This document shows, in pieces, positions 36,930-45,596 of a stretch of DNA of 64,000 nt. The notes under the pieces are model-generated. The model did no database searches. It was not told the origin of the DNA and was given only the letters and a program-made list of their open reading frames with translations. Position numbers and translations under genes: made by a program. Positions within the stretch are counted from its first letter, which is position 1. Every line of letters starts with the position of its first letter. The stretch comes from Sphaerisporangium fuscum (GTDB lineage Bacteria > Actinomycetota > Actinomycetes > Streptosporangiales > Streptosporangiaceae), in NCBI RefSeq assembly GCF_018531465.1, contig NZ_JAHDTF010000016.1, positions 186,001 to 250,000 of the forward strand, in the 5' to 3' direction.

Positions 36930-37388
36930 TCAGCTGCCGCCGAAGCCCCGGCCGCCGAACCCGCCCCGCTGGATCACCGAGCCGGCCCGCGTGCTGATGT
37001 GCGCGTTCGCCGGCCGGACGGTCGTGCCGCTCAGCACGCGACCGGCCCTGCGGGTGCCGCCGTAGTACCAGCGGTACGCGCCGTGGGAGCCGCTGTACCC
37101 GTGGGAGTGGCCGTCGTCGTCGCAGTAGTCGTCGTCGACGACCTGATACGACCCGTCGGGCTGACGGCTGCCGAGGTCGACGCAGTCGGCCACCACCCGG
37201 TCGGAGAAGACGTCCTGCGCGGCGCAGAACCCCAGGACCAGCGTCGAGAGCAGACCCATCGCGCCGAGGGTGATCACGCTGGAGGACATCCCCTTGCCCT
37301 TGCCCCCCGCGGGCGCGCCCGCCGGCGGTCCCGGTCGCTGTGCCAGAGGGTGGGGAGGTAGAACAGGCTCCGGGGTGGGGTCGGGCAT
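36930..37388 (-). CDS. YgiB/DUF1190-like membrane-anchored protein
   Basis: 152 residues. A Pro-rich cytosolic N-terminus (PDPTPEPVLPPHPLAQRPG) is followed by one membrane helix (ITLGAMGLLSTLVLGFCAAQDVF) and a Cys/Asp/Tyr/Gly-rich outer part (VVADCVDL, DDDYCDDDGHSHGYSG, YRWYYGG) ending in RGGFGGRGFGGS. Layout and the ATP-grasp neighbour match the ygiB-ygiC and yjfM-yjfC pairs of E. coli. ATG 37388 starts at MPDPT; a 10-residue extension is possible. Function unknown. Confidence 0.75.
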   Translation of the reverse strand: MPDPTPEPVLPPHPLAQRPGPPAGAPAGGKGKGMSSSVITLGAMGLLSTLVLGFCAAQDVFSDRVVADCVDLGSRQPDGSYQVVDDDYCDDDGHSHGYSGSHGAYRWYYGGTRRAGRVLSGTTVRPANAHISTRAGSVIQRGGFGGRGFGGS

Positions 37389-37536
37389 CGGATTTCCATC
37401 TCTCAGAAGAGTCAGCACAGCGTATCGGTAGGGGGATCAACGGGGACAGCAGGGGGAAAGTTTCCGAAACGGCCAGGAAACCGGCCGGCCACGGGAGACC
37501 CGGCATGTCCCCGCGGGGGTGGGTAGATTCGCGGGT

Positions 37537-38559
37537 GTGGAACCGGTCGAAGCCCTGAAGCGGATCGCCTTTCTCCTGGAGCGGGCGGGGGAGCCCACCT
37601 ACCGGGTGCGCGCCTTCCGCGGCGCCGCGGACACCATCGCCGGCATCCCCCGCGAGGAGCTGGCACGGCTCGCGGGCTCCGGCGGCCTCACCGACCTGAA
37701 GGGCATCGGCAAGGTGACCTCCCTGGCGATCAGCGAGGCGCTCGCGGGGCAGGTGCCGACCTACCTGCGCCGGCTGGAGGACACCGCCGGGCTCGACCTG
37801 GACGAGGCCACCGCCGCCCTGCGCGCCGCCCTCCGGGGCGACCTGCACAGCCACTCCGACTGGTCCGACGGCGGATCGCCGATCGAGGAGATGGCCGTCG
37901 CCGCCCGCGACCTCGGCCACGACTACCTGGCCCTGACCGACCACTCGCCGCGGCTCACGGTGGCCCGCGGCCTGTCGCCGCAGCGGCTGCGCGAGCAGCT
38001 CGACGTCGTCGCCGAGCTGAACGAGAAGCTGGCGCCCTTCCGCGTACTGACCGGCATCGAGGTCGACATCCTGCCCGACGGCTCGCTCGACCAGGAGCCC
38101 GAGTTGCTCGAGCGGCTCGACGTGGTGGTGGCGAGCGTCCACTCCAAGCTGAGGATGGCCGCCGGAGACATGACGCGCCGCATGGTCACCGCGATCGCGA
38201 ACCCGCACGTGGACGTCCTCGGCCACTGCACCGGGCGCGTGGTCAAGGGAGGCGGCGCACGCGGCGTGATCAGGCCCGAGTCGGAGTTCGACGCCGAGAT
38301 CGTCTTCGAGGCGTGCCGCCGGTTCGGCGTCGCGGTCGAGATCAACTCCCGGCCCGACCGGCTCGACCCGCCCAAGCGGCTGCTGCGGCTGGCCTACGAG
38401 ATGGGCTGCCTGTTCTCGATCGACTCCGACGCCCACGCCCCCGGCCAGCTCGAGTGGCAGCACTACGGCTGCGCCCGGGCCGTGCAGTGCGGCGTCGAGC
38501 CCGACCGCGTGATCGACACCTGGCCGTTGGACGACCTCGTCGCCTTTACGGCCGCCTGA
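37537..38559 (+). CDS. PHP phosphoesterase with N-terminal helix-hairpin-helix (PolX-tail-like)
   Basis: 340 residues. The first about 95 residues are a Pol X-like 8-kDa/HhH region (EALKRIAFLLERAGEPTYRVRAFR, LTDLKGIGKVTSLAI). The rest is a PHP domain with metal ligands in RGDLHSHSDWSDG, LALTDHS, GIEVDI, VASVHSKL, PHVDVLGH and SIDSDAHAPGQ. This equals a bacterial family X polymerase without its polymerase palm, so a 3'-5' nuclease or phosphatase. GTG 37537 fits homologues; TAGATT sits 7 bases before it, so translation may be leaderless. GTG 37519 is an alternative. Confidence 0.88.
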   Translation: MEPVEALKRIAFLLERAGEPTYRVRAFRGAADTIAGIPREELARLAGSGGLTDLKGIGKVTSLAISEALAGQVPTYLRRLEDTAGLDLDEATAALRAALRGDLHSHSDWSDGGSPIEEMAVAARDLGHDYLALTDHSPRLTVARGLSPQRLREQLDVVAELNEKLAPFRVLTGIEVDILPDGSLDQEPELLERLDVVVASVHSKLRMAAGDMTRRMVTAIANPHVDVLGHCTGRVVKGGGARGVIRPESEFDAEIVFEACRRFGVAVEINSRPDRLDPPKRLLRLAYEMGCLFSIDSDAHAPGQLEWQHYGCARAVQCGVEPDRVIDTWPLDDLVAFTAA

Positions 38560-38644
38560 GCCTCCGGCCGGTAAGGGTTTCCAGGCCTTCGAGTAAGCCT
38601 CGCGGGGCCGCCCGAATGTCGGTGGCGCGGCGTAGCTTCGGGAT

Positions 38645-38992
38645 GTGACCCCGAATGATCGTGAGCCCGACCCCGGCTGTGAGGCGCGCACCGCGGCCGG
38701 CCTCGTGATCGCGGAGGCGCTCCGGCGCCGGCGGGTGCTGCGCATCACCTACAACGACCGCTCGGGGGTCTCCACCGAGCGCGACGTCGAGCCGGGTGTC
38801 TTCATCGGCGGCCGCGGCGGCTTCTGGTACCTCGTGGCGTGGTGCCGGCTGCGGCAGGACGTCCGGGTGTTCCGCCTCGACCGTGTCGCCGGGGCGGAGC
38901 TCACCGACGAACCCGCCGGCCCGCGCCGCCAGCTCGACGAGTACGCCCCCGACATCCCCGAGCTCATCGCCCGCGACTCCGCCCTCGGCTGA
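38645..38992 (+). CDS. Single WYL-domain protein
   Basis: 115 residues made of one WYL domain: RVLRITYNDRSGVSTERDVEPGVF, FWYLVAWCRLRQDVRVFRLDRV. These domains bind nucleic acid or ligand and usually sit behind an HTH in YafY-type regulators; no HTH is present here. It could be a stand-alone modulator or a truncated regulator. GTG start, no clear ribosome binding site. Its stop runs into the 120-bp repeat. Confidence 0.82.
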   Translation: MTPNDREPDPGCEARTAAGLVIAEALRRRRVLRITYNDRSGVSTERDVEPGVFIGGRGGFWYLVAWCRLRQDVRVFRLDRVAGAELTDEPAGPRRQLDEYAPDIPELIARDSALG

Positions 38993-39000
38993 CCCCGCCC

Positions 39001-39270
39001 CCCTCACCGCCGAGCGGAGCGAGGCCATCGGACGGGTGAGGGGTGCGGCGGTGGTCTGAGGAGGAGGGAGGGTGAGGGACGAGCCCGTACGACGACGAAG
39101 GCCGCCGCCTCAAGGGGCGCCCCTCACCGCCGAGCGGAGCGAGGCCATCGGACGGGTGAGGGGTGCGGCGGTGGTCTGAGGAGGAGGGAGGGTGAGGGAC
39201 GAGCCCGTACGACGACGAAGGCCGCCGCCTCAAGGGGCGCCCCTCGCCGCCGAGCGGAGCGAGGCCATCG
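39001..39270. repeat. 120-bp tandem repeat, 2.25 copies
   Basis: 39001-39120 and 39121-39240 are identical; 39241-39270 is a third partial copy with one change. The unit starts CCCTCACCGCCGAGCGGAGC and has a hairpin-forming CCCTCACC/GGTGAGGGG pair. Direct tandem copies without spacers exclude CRISPR. Lies between the WYL gene and the protease 3' end. Confidence 0.95.
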
Positions 39271-39277
39271 AACACAG

Positions 39278-40993
39278 TCACGGCTGGTTGCCCAGCTGGC
39301 GGCGCAGCTCGGCGAGCTCGCGCTCCAGATCGGCGATCTGCTGCTGGGGCTGCTCGGCCTGCGGAGGCTGCGGGCCCGGCCGGCCCGGGAAGCCGCCCTG
39401 CGGGCCCTGGTAGCCCTGCGGGGGCATTCCGTGCGGGGGCAGCCCCTGCTGCTGCGGGCCGCCCTGCTGTGCGCCCGGGTACGGCAGCGCCGCCTGAGGC
39501 TGCGGCTGCCACTGCTGCTGCGGCACGGCGTACGCCTGCTGCTGCGGGTACGGCCGCCCGGTGGCGGCCTTGCGACGCCGTCCGGCCGCCATGACGAGCA
39601 CCACGACGATCCCGACGCCGACCAGCGCGCCGCCGCCGATCAGGATCCACGGCAGGGTCGACGACGGGGTCTGGTCCTTGCCCGACGAGATCGCCTGCTG
39701 GGTGTCGCTGATGTACTTGGCGACGTAGGGGTGGTTCGGGAACAGCGCCTGCACCTCGCGGAACTTCGGCAGGGCGCGCGAGTAGTAGTGCCTGAAGTAG
39801 TCGTCCAGCGCCTCGTTCCACCTCGTCGAGGTCAGACCCTGTGCCGGCTTGACGTTCTTCTCGTTGAGCTTCTCCTTGATGATGCCGACCGGCAGCACGA
39901 AGGTCTGGGTCTCGGTGTTCTCGCCGCCCTCGGTGACCGAGCCGGCGATCAGCATGCCGATGACCTTGCCGTCCTTGCTGAAGACCGGGCCTCCGGAGTT
40001 GCCGTGGTAGGCCGGGGCCTGCGTCTGGATGTACGGCACGCCGGTCTGGGTGGTGCGCTTGGCGCTGTAGGGGCCCTCGGTCAGGGCCGGGTCCAGTTTG
40101 GACTCCAGGCTGAAGAACGGGGTGTTGGTGACCAGGCCGGGGAAGCCGCTGATGTACAGCGTGTCGCCGGTCTGCACGTCGGCGTCGTCCCCGAGCGGCA
40201 CGGTCGGCAGGTTCTGCTGGCCGTTGACCTTCAGCAGCGCGAAGTCCTTGCCGGGGTAGCTCTCGCCGACCGACACCAGCTCGGCCGGGACCGGCTTGGC
40301 GGTCTTGTCGACGCCGCCGCCCGGCAGGCTCTGCAGCACCGACAGGCTCTTCTGCAGTCCCTGGATGCGCAGGTGGGTGCTGTTGAAGGTGACGAAGAGC
40401 TGGGTCGCCAGCTTCACGATCTCCTCGTCGGTCTGGTAGTCGCCCAGTTCCTTCAGGACGGTCGCCGCGTCCTCCTTGTTGAACTTCTCCAGCGCCTGCT
40501 GGGCGAACAGCTGGCCGAGCTCCTCCTCGCCCGTCTCGACGCAGTGGGCGCCGGTGACCATGTAGCCGTCCGGGGTCACCCACCAGCCGGTGCACAGGCC
40601 GCCGACCTCGGCGTCCACCGACCGGTTGGGGCCGGCCGCGCGCAGGAAGGTGTTGGGGTCGGCCGCCATCTTCTGGAAGATGTACTTGGCGATGCTGCGC
40701 TCGTCCTGGGCGATCTTGCCGGTGATCGCGGCGTTGGCGGCCTGCTGGGCCAGGGCCTGCATCGCCGCCTGCTTGATCTCGGGAGTGGGCACGACCACCT
40801 GGCCGGTGTAGGTCAGGCTGGTCAGCTGGACCGCGGGGTGCGCCTGCGCGGCCAGGCGGGTGCCCACGGGCACGTTGGGGGTCTCGCCGTCGGCCACGGC
40901 CGGCGCGGCCACGGCCGTCATGCTCAGCGCGATGGACGCCCCCGCGGCGACCATCGTGAGCGACTTCCTGATTTTTCCGTTCACGCCGGTCAT
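39278..40993 (-). CDS. Secreted, membrane-anchored trypsin-like serine protease
   Basis: 571 residues from ATG 40993. Signal peptide KIRKSLTMVAAGASIALSMT with cleavage after AVA-like sites. Triad: His150 in MVTGAHCVE, Asp250 in GKDFALLKV, Ser333 in HGNSGGPVF. A helical insertion of about 90 residues sits between His and Asp. A membrane helix (PWILIGGGALVGVGIVVVLV, about 458-480) is followed by basic residues and a long Gln/Pro/Gly-rich cytosolic tail ending in a short coiled coil (QQIADLERELAELRRQL). An outward-facing protease with a cytosolic coiled-coil tail is an unusual layout. Substrate unknown. Confidence 0.9.
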   Translation of the reverse strand: MTGVNGKIRKSLTMVAAGASIALSMTAVAAPAVADGETPNVPVGTRLAAQAHPAVQLTSLTYTGQVVVPTPEIKQAAMQALAQQAANAAITGKIAQDERSIAKYIFQKMAADPNTFLRAAGPNRSVDAEVGGLCTGWWVTPDGYMVTGAHCVETGEEELGQLFAQQALEKFNKEDAATVLKELGDYQTDEEIVKLATQLFVTFNSTHLRIQGLQKSLSVLQSLPGGGVDKTAKPVPAELVSVGESYPGKDFALLKVNGQQNLPTVPLGDDADVQTGDTLYISGFPGLVTNTPFFSLESKLDPALTEGPYSAKRTTQTGVPYIQTQAPAYHGNSGGPVFSKDGKVIGMLIAGSVTEGGENTETQTFVLPVGIIKEKLNEKNVKPAQGLTSTRWNEALDDYFRHYYSRALPKFREVQALFPNHPYVAKYISDTQQAISSGKDQTPSSTLPWILIGGGALVGVGIVVVLVMAAGRRRKAATGRPYPQQQAYAVPQQQWQPQPQAALPYPGAQQGGPQQQGLPPHGMPPQGYQGPQGGFPGRPGPQPPQAEQPQQQIADLERELAELRRQLGNQP

Positions 40994-41063
40994 CGTGCGA
41001 CATGCGGCTTGTCCGCAACTTGTGAGCGACTTGGCGCACTGCGTCAGCGTGGACACCAACGAA

Positions 41064-41097
41064 ACGGGCCCCCGCGCGAGGTCGCGCGAGGGCCCGT
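41064..41097 (-). terminator. aceE terminator
   Basis: Near-perfect long hairpin (outer arms 41064-41070 and 41091-41097, inner GCGCGA/TCGCGC), starting 11 bases after the aceE stop. Confidence 0.85.
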
Positions 41098-41107
41098 CCC
41101 AGAGGTC

Positions 41108-43864
41108 TCAGACCCCCATGGACTGCGTCTCGTTGCTCTCCGGGGTCGGCTGCGCGACGACCTCGGTGACGCCGTTCTTCAGGTGGTAGCGGGAGATCGC
41201 CTCACGCAGGATCTCCTGCTTGACCTCGCCCCGCCTGGCCAGCTCGGTGAGCACGGCCAGGGTGATCGACGCGGCGTCCACGTGGAAGTGGCGGCGCAGC
41301 GCCGAGCGGGTGTCCGACAGGCCGAAACCGTCGGTGCCGAGGGACGCCCAGTCGCCGGGCACCCACCGCGAGATCTGGTCGGGCACGGCGCGCATGTAGT
41401 CGCTGACCCCGACGAACGGGCCGGACGCCTGCGACAGGACCTGGGTGACGTACGGCACCCGCTGCTCGGCGTCGGGGTTGAGCAGGTTGTGCTCCTCGCA
41501 GTCGAGCGCGTCGCGGCGCAGCTCCGACCAGGAGGGGGCCGACCAGACCTCGGCCGCCACGCCCCACTCCTCGGCGAGCAGGCGCTGCGCCTCGAGGGCC
41601 CAGCGACCGGCGACGCCGGAGGCGAGGATGTTGGCCCGCGGGCCCTCGATGTCGGGGGCCTTGGCGAACCGGTAGAGGCCCTTCAGCACGCCGTCGACGT
41701 CGAGGTTCTCCGGCTCGGCGGGCTGGGGGTACGGCTCGTTGTAGACGGTGAGGTAGTAGAAGACGTCCTCGGGCTGGTCGCCGTACATCCGGCGCAGGCC
41801 GTCCTTGACGATGTGGGCGATCTCGAACGCCCACGCCGGGTCGTAGGACACGCAGGCCGGGTTGGTGGAGGCGATCAGCGGCGTGTGGCCGTCCTCGTGC
41901 TGCAGGCCCTCGCCGTTCAGCGTGGTGCGCCCGGCGGTCGCGCCGAGCAGGAAGCCCCGGCCCATCTGGTCGCCGAGCTGCCACATCTGGTCGGCGGTGC
42001 GCTGGAACCCGAACATCGAGTAGAAGATGTAGATCGGGATCATGTGCTCGCCGTGGGTGGCGTACGACGAGCCGGCCGCGATCACCGAGCCCATCGAGCC
42101 CGACTCGCTGATGCCCTCGTGCAGGATCTGACCCTCGGTCGACTCCTTGTACGACAGGATCAGGTTGCGGTCGACGGCCTCGTAGGTCTGCCCGTGCGGC
42201 GAGTAGATCTTCGCGGTCGGGAACATCGCGTCGAGACCGAAGGTGCGGGCCTCGTCGGGGATGACCGGTACGAACCTCGCGCCGATCTCCTTGTCGCGCA
42301 TGAGGTCCTTCAGCAGGCGGACGAACGCCATGGTGGTGGCGACGTTCTGCTTGCCGGAGCCCTTCTTCAGGTCGGCGTAGACCTTGTCGCCGGGCAGGCT
42401 GAGCGGCTTGGCCCGCGTGACGCGCTTGGGCAGGTAGCCGCCGAGCGCCGCGCGGCGCTCGCGCATGTAGGCGATCTCCTCGTCGTTCTCACCGGGGTGG
42501 AAGTACGGGGGCAGGTCGCCCTCGAGGTCCTTGTCCGGGATCGGGAGGTAGAGCCGGTCGCGGAACTCCTTGAGCTCGGCCTTGGTCATCTTCTTCATCT
42601 GGTGCGTGGCGTTGCGCGCCTCGAAGTCCTTGCCGAGGGTCCATCCCTTGATGGTCTGGGCGAGGATGACCGTGGGCTGGCCGACGTGCTCGCGGGCGGC
42701 CTTGAACGCGGCGTAGACCTTGCGGTAGTCGTGACCGCCGCGCGACAGCTTGCGGATGTCGTCGTCGGACAGGTGCTCGACCATCTTGCGCAGGCGCGGG
42801 TCGTCACCGAAGAAGTTCTCGCGGATGTACTCGCCGGACTCGACGGAGTAGGTCTGGAACTGGCCGTCGGGGGTGGTGTTCATCTTGTTGACGAGCACGC
42901 CGTCGACGTCGGCGGCCAGCAGCGGGTCCCACTCGCGGCCCCAGACCACCTTGATGACGTTCCAGCCGGCGCCCCGGAAGAACGACTCCAGCTCCTGGAT
43001 GACCTTGCCGTTGCCGCGCACCGGGCCGTCGAGCCGCTGCAGGTTGCAGTTGATGACGAAGGTCAGGTTGTCGAGCTCCTCGCGGGAGGCGAGGCCGATG
43101 GCGCCGAGCGACTCCGGCTCGTCCATCTCGCCGTCGCCGAGGAAGCACCATACGTGGCTGCGGCTGGTGTCCTTGATCTTCCGGTTGAGGAGATAGCGGT
43201 TGAACCGCGCCTGGTAGATCGCGCCGATCGCGCCGAGGCCCATGGAGACAGTGGGGAACTCCCAGAAGTCGGGCATCAGGCGCGGGTGAGGATAGGAGGG
43301 AAGACCCTTGAAGCCGTGGGACAGCTCCTGCCGGAAGGCGTCGAGCTGCGACTCGTTCAGGCGGCCCTCGAGGAAGGCGCGGGCGTAGATGCCGGGGGCG
43401 GCGTGCCCCTGGATGAACACCTGGTCGCCCGACTCGCCGTGGTCCTTGCCGCGGAAGAAGTGGTTGAAGCCCACCTCATACAGCGAGGCCGCCGAGGCGT
43501 AGGTGGCGATGTGGCCGCCGACGTTGGTGCGGGCGTTGGCCCGGGTCACCATGACGGCGGCGTTCCACCGGATGTAGGCCCGGATGCGCCGCTCGACGTA
43601 CTCGTCGCCCGGGAACCAGGGCTCACGCTCCGGCGGGATGGTGTTGATGTAGTCGGTGCTCCGCAGTCCGGGCACCCCGACCTGATGCTCACGCGCGCGC
43701 TCTAGCAGGCGCAGCATCAGGTAACGGGCTCGGCTACGACCCTCCGTCTTGACGACGGTGTCAAGCGACTCGAGCCACTCCTGGGTCTCGCTGGGGTCGA
43801 CATCAGGCAGCTGGCTGGGTAGGCCGTCACTGATGATCGAGAAACGCTGGCGTCCGGAAGCCAC
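41108..43864 (-). CDS. aceE: Pyruvate dehydrogenase E1 component, homodimeric
   Basis: 918 residues, the usual size. Thiamine-diphosphate-dependent decarboxylase that acetylates E2 lipoyl groups. The ThDP motif is CFLGDGEMDEPESLGAIGLASREELDNLTFVINCNLQ-like (GDGEMDEPE then NCNLQRLDG); N-terminal RIRAYIRWNAAVMV and GHIATYASAASLYEVGFNHFF are characteristic, as are ESGSMGSVIAAGSSYATHGEHMIPIYIFYSMFGFQR-type central blocks. GTG start. Divergent from the DUF1918 gene. Neighbouring DUF3052 is a frequent partner in this phylum. Confidence 0.97.
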   Translation of the reverse strand: MASGRQRFSIISDGLPSQLPDVDPSETQEWLESLDTVVKTEGRSRARYLMLRLLERAREHQVGVPGLRSTDYINTIPPEREPWFPGDEYVERRIRAYIRWNAAVMVTRANARTNVGGHIATYASAASLYEVGFNHFFRGKDHGESGDQVFIQGHAAPGIYARAFLEGRLNESQLDAFRQELSHGFKGLPSYPHPRLMPDFWEFPTVSMGLGAIGAIYQARFNRYLLNRKIKDTSRSHVWCFLGDGEMDEPESLGAIGLASREELDNLTFVINCNLQRLDGPVRGNGKVIQELESFFRGAGWNVIKVVWGREWDPLLAADVDGVLVNKMNTTPDGQFQTYSVESGEYIRENFFGDDPRLRKMVEHLSDDDIRKLSRGGHDYRKVYAAFKAAREHVGQPTVILAQTIKGWTLGKDFEARNATHQMKKMTKAELKEFRDRLYLPIPDKDLEGDLPPYFHPGENDEEIAYMRERRAALGGYLPKRVTRAKPLSLPGDKVYADLKKGSGKQNVATTMAFVRLLKDLMRDKEIGARFVPVIPDEARTFGLDAMFPTAKIYSPHGQTYEAVDRNLILSYKESTEGQILHEGISESGSMGSVIAAGSSYATHGEHMIPIYIFYSMFGFQRTADQMWQLGDQMGRGFLLGATAGRTTLNGEGLQHEDGHTPLIASTNPACVSYDPAWAFEIAHIVKDGLRRMYGDQPEDVFYYLTVYNEPYPQPAEPENLDVDGVLKGLYRFAKAPDIEGPRANILASGVAGRWALEAQRLLAEEWGVAAEVWSAPSWSELRRDALDCEEHNLLNPDAEQRVPYVTQVLSQASGPFVGVSDYMRAVPDQISRWVPGDWASLGTDGFGLSDTRSALRRHFHVDAASITLAVLTELARRGEVKQEILREAISRYHLKNGVTEVVAQPTPESNETQSMGV

Positions 43865-44315
43865 TGGGTCTCGCCTTCCGAGGATGGACTGGTTAAGCCT
43901 CTTCTTCGATGTCTAGGTCGTCTCCCATCCTGGCTTCTTACACCGGAAAGTGCATCTCTACCGTCCGGTAACCAAGATGTCCCTGCTGGCAGGGGGCCAA
44001 ACGTGGCCTAGACCACCGATGGTAGGACGATTCTCCCAGTAAGCACCAAATCAGCCTCAACTGGGGGGCATCCATCCTTCCGGGCTGGGGGGTGGTCAGG
44101 GTCTGCCTCCCCCGCATGCCGCCGTCCAACCCCGGCCCGCCGCACCGGCGCATCTCACCTTTCTCTCTTGTCACTCCCGCGCTCCGCCGCACGCGTGTCC
44201 CGGGTAACGTTTCGGTCTTGATTTGCCCTGCCTCCGTCAGGGATGACGGCCTCCTCTTTCCGTGCGGCGTGAGCCGTACGACCCTGGAAGGGATGCTGAA
44301 GAAGGAGGGATGGAC
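43865..44315. other. 451-bp divergent promoter region
   Basis: Between divergent aceE and the DUF1918 gene. Lower GC than the flanks. An open frame on the minus strand (43938-44450) overlaps the DUF1918 gene and has poor codon use; no gene or clear palindrome was recognised. Expected to hold the aceE promoter. Confidence 0.4.
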
Positions 44316-44510
44316 GTGTACGCCACCGTCGGCGACCGGCTCCTCGTCCACGGAAACACGGTGGGGGAAAGGGATCGGCCGGGTCTGATCATCGAAGTAA
44401 GAGGGCCGGAAGGCCATCCTCCATATGTCGTTCGCTTCGACGACGGGCACACCGGATTGGTGTTTCCCGGTCCGGATGCGATTGTCCTCCCAGTTCAGCG
44501 GGGATCATAA
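44316..44510 (+). CDS. DUF1918 small SH3-like protein
   Basis: 64 residues, the DUF1918 family: VGDRLLVHGNTVGERDRPGLIIEV, then PPYVVRFDDGHTGLVFPGPDA. A single small beta-barrel. GTG 44316 was chosen since AGGAGG lies 7 bases upstream; ATG 44310 would be too close. Function unknown. Followed 10 bases later by the YjbQ gene. Confidence 0.88.
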   Translation: MYATVGDRLLVHGNTVGERDRPGLIIEVRGPEGHPPYVVRFDDGHTGLVFPGPDAIVLPVQRGS

Positions 44511-44520
44511 GATCCGTTAA

Positions 44521-44928
44521 GTGAAATCACAGACGTTCGAGGTGAGCACCGGGACGAGGGAACGGGTGTACGACATCACCCGGCAGTGCGAGGAGTTCGC
44601 GCGGTCCTGTGGCGGAGACGGGCTGTTGCACGTCTTCGTCCCGCACGCGACGGCGGGGGTGGCGCTGCTGGAGCTCGGCTCCGGCAGCGACGACGATCTT
44701 CTCGGTCTGCTGGACGACCTGCTCCCGGCCGACGACCGTTGGCGGCACGCCCACGGGTCGCGCGGCCACGGCAGGTCGCACGTGATGCCGGCTCTCATTC
44801 CTCCGTACGCGACGGTCCCGGTGCTGGACGGTCGGCTGGCGCTCGGCACATGGCAGTCGGTCGCTATCGTCGACCTCAACGTCGACAACCCGGAACGGCG
44901 TGTCCGTTTGTCGTTTTTGTCGGACTAG
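44521..44928 (+). CDS. YjbQ/UPF0047 family protein
   Basis: 135 residues, the family sometimes called secondary thiamine-phosphate synthase because some members rescue thiE mutants at low efficiency. Conserved blocks: GLLHVFVPHATAGVALLE, HAHGSRGHGRSHVMPALI (the metal-binding His cluster) and LGTWQSVAIVDLN. GTG start 10 bases after the DUF1918 stop, so probably co-transcribed. True role unresolved. Confidence 0.9.
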   Translation: MKSQTFEVSTGTRERVYDITRQCEEFARSCGGDGLLHVFVPHATAGVALLELGSGSDDDLLGLLDDLLPADDRWRHAHGSRGHGRSHVMPALIPPYATVPVLDGRLALGTWQSVAIVDLNVDNPERRVRLSFLSD

Positions 44929-45061
44929 CAGATAACGGTGCGGATCACCGTCGTGGCGACCGTTGACGACGATGGGTCACAGCGTGTGGACTGTGCCGAA
45001 GCGGCCTCGCAGGGGCCGGTAAGCCGCCTAGGGCGGGGCCATCCAAGCAGGAGGGATAAAC

Positions 45062-45490
45062 GTGAGCGCGACCGCGGGTCAGGCGCAGGGCGAGCGCGGC
45101 CTGGCCGAGCGACTCGGTCTGAAGCCGGGTCAGGTGGTGCAGGAGATCGGCTGGGACGAAGACGCCGACGAGCAGCTTCGCCAGTCCATCGAGGAGCTCA
45201 CCGGCAACGAAATGGTCGATGAGGACGCCGAGGACGTCGTCGATGTCGTGCTGCTGTGGTGGCGTGACGGCGACGGGGACCTGTTCGACGCCCTGAGCGA
45301 CGCCATGACCGGACTGGCCGACGGCGGCCAGATCTGGCTGCTGACTCCCAAGGTGGGACGTGAGGGGCACGTCGAGCCGAGCGACATCGGGGAGGACGCC
45401 GCCACTGCGGGCCTTTCCCAGACCAGCAGCGTCAGCGCGGCCCGCGACTGGTCGGGCACGAGGCTCGTCGCTCCGAAGGGGCGCCGCTAG
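45062..45490 (+). CDS. DUF3052 family protein
   Basis: 142 residues. Matches DUF3052, found next to aceE in many actinobacteria: ERLGLKPGQVVQEIGWDEDADE, VLLWWRDGDGDLFDALSDAM, GQIWLLTPKVGREGHVEPSDI. Acidic and soluble, no catalytic motif. GTG 45062 with AGGAGGG 6 bases upstream. A strong hairpin follows. Confidence 0.88.
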   Translation: MSATAGQAQGERGLAERLGLKPGQVVQEIGWDEDADEQLRQSIEELTGNEMVDEDAEDVVDVVLLWWRDGDGDLFDALSDAMTGLADGGQIWLLTPKVGREGHVEPSDIGEDAATAGLSQTSSVSAARDWSGTRLVAPKGRR

Positions 45491-45512
45491 AGGTCCTCGC
45501 TTTCCGCTTCCA

Positions 45513-45544
45513 CTGCCGTACGGCTGGCACGGGCCGTACGGCAG
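45513..45544 (+). terminator. DUF3052 terminator
   Basis: Perfect 12-base arms (45513-45524 and 45533-45544), 8-base loop, 23 bases after the stop. Confidence 0.85.
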
Positions 45545-45596
45545 GATGATGTGCGCTCGCGGTCATTCGTTCATCTTCTGTGGGGAAAGGGCCGGT

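Noticed and set aside
39001..39270. Possible CRISPR array
   Set aside because: Copies are directly adjacent with no spacers and the unit is 120 bp.
43938..44450. 170-residue minus frame upstream of aceE
   Set aside because: Overlaps the well-supported DUF1918 gene and has poor third-position GC.
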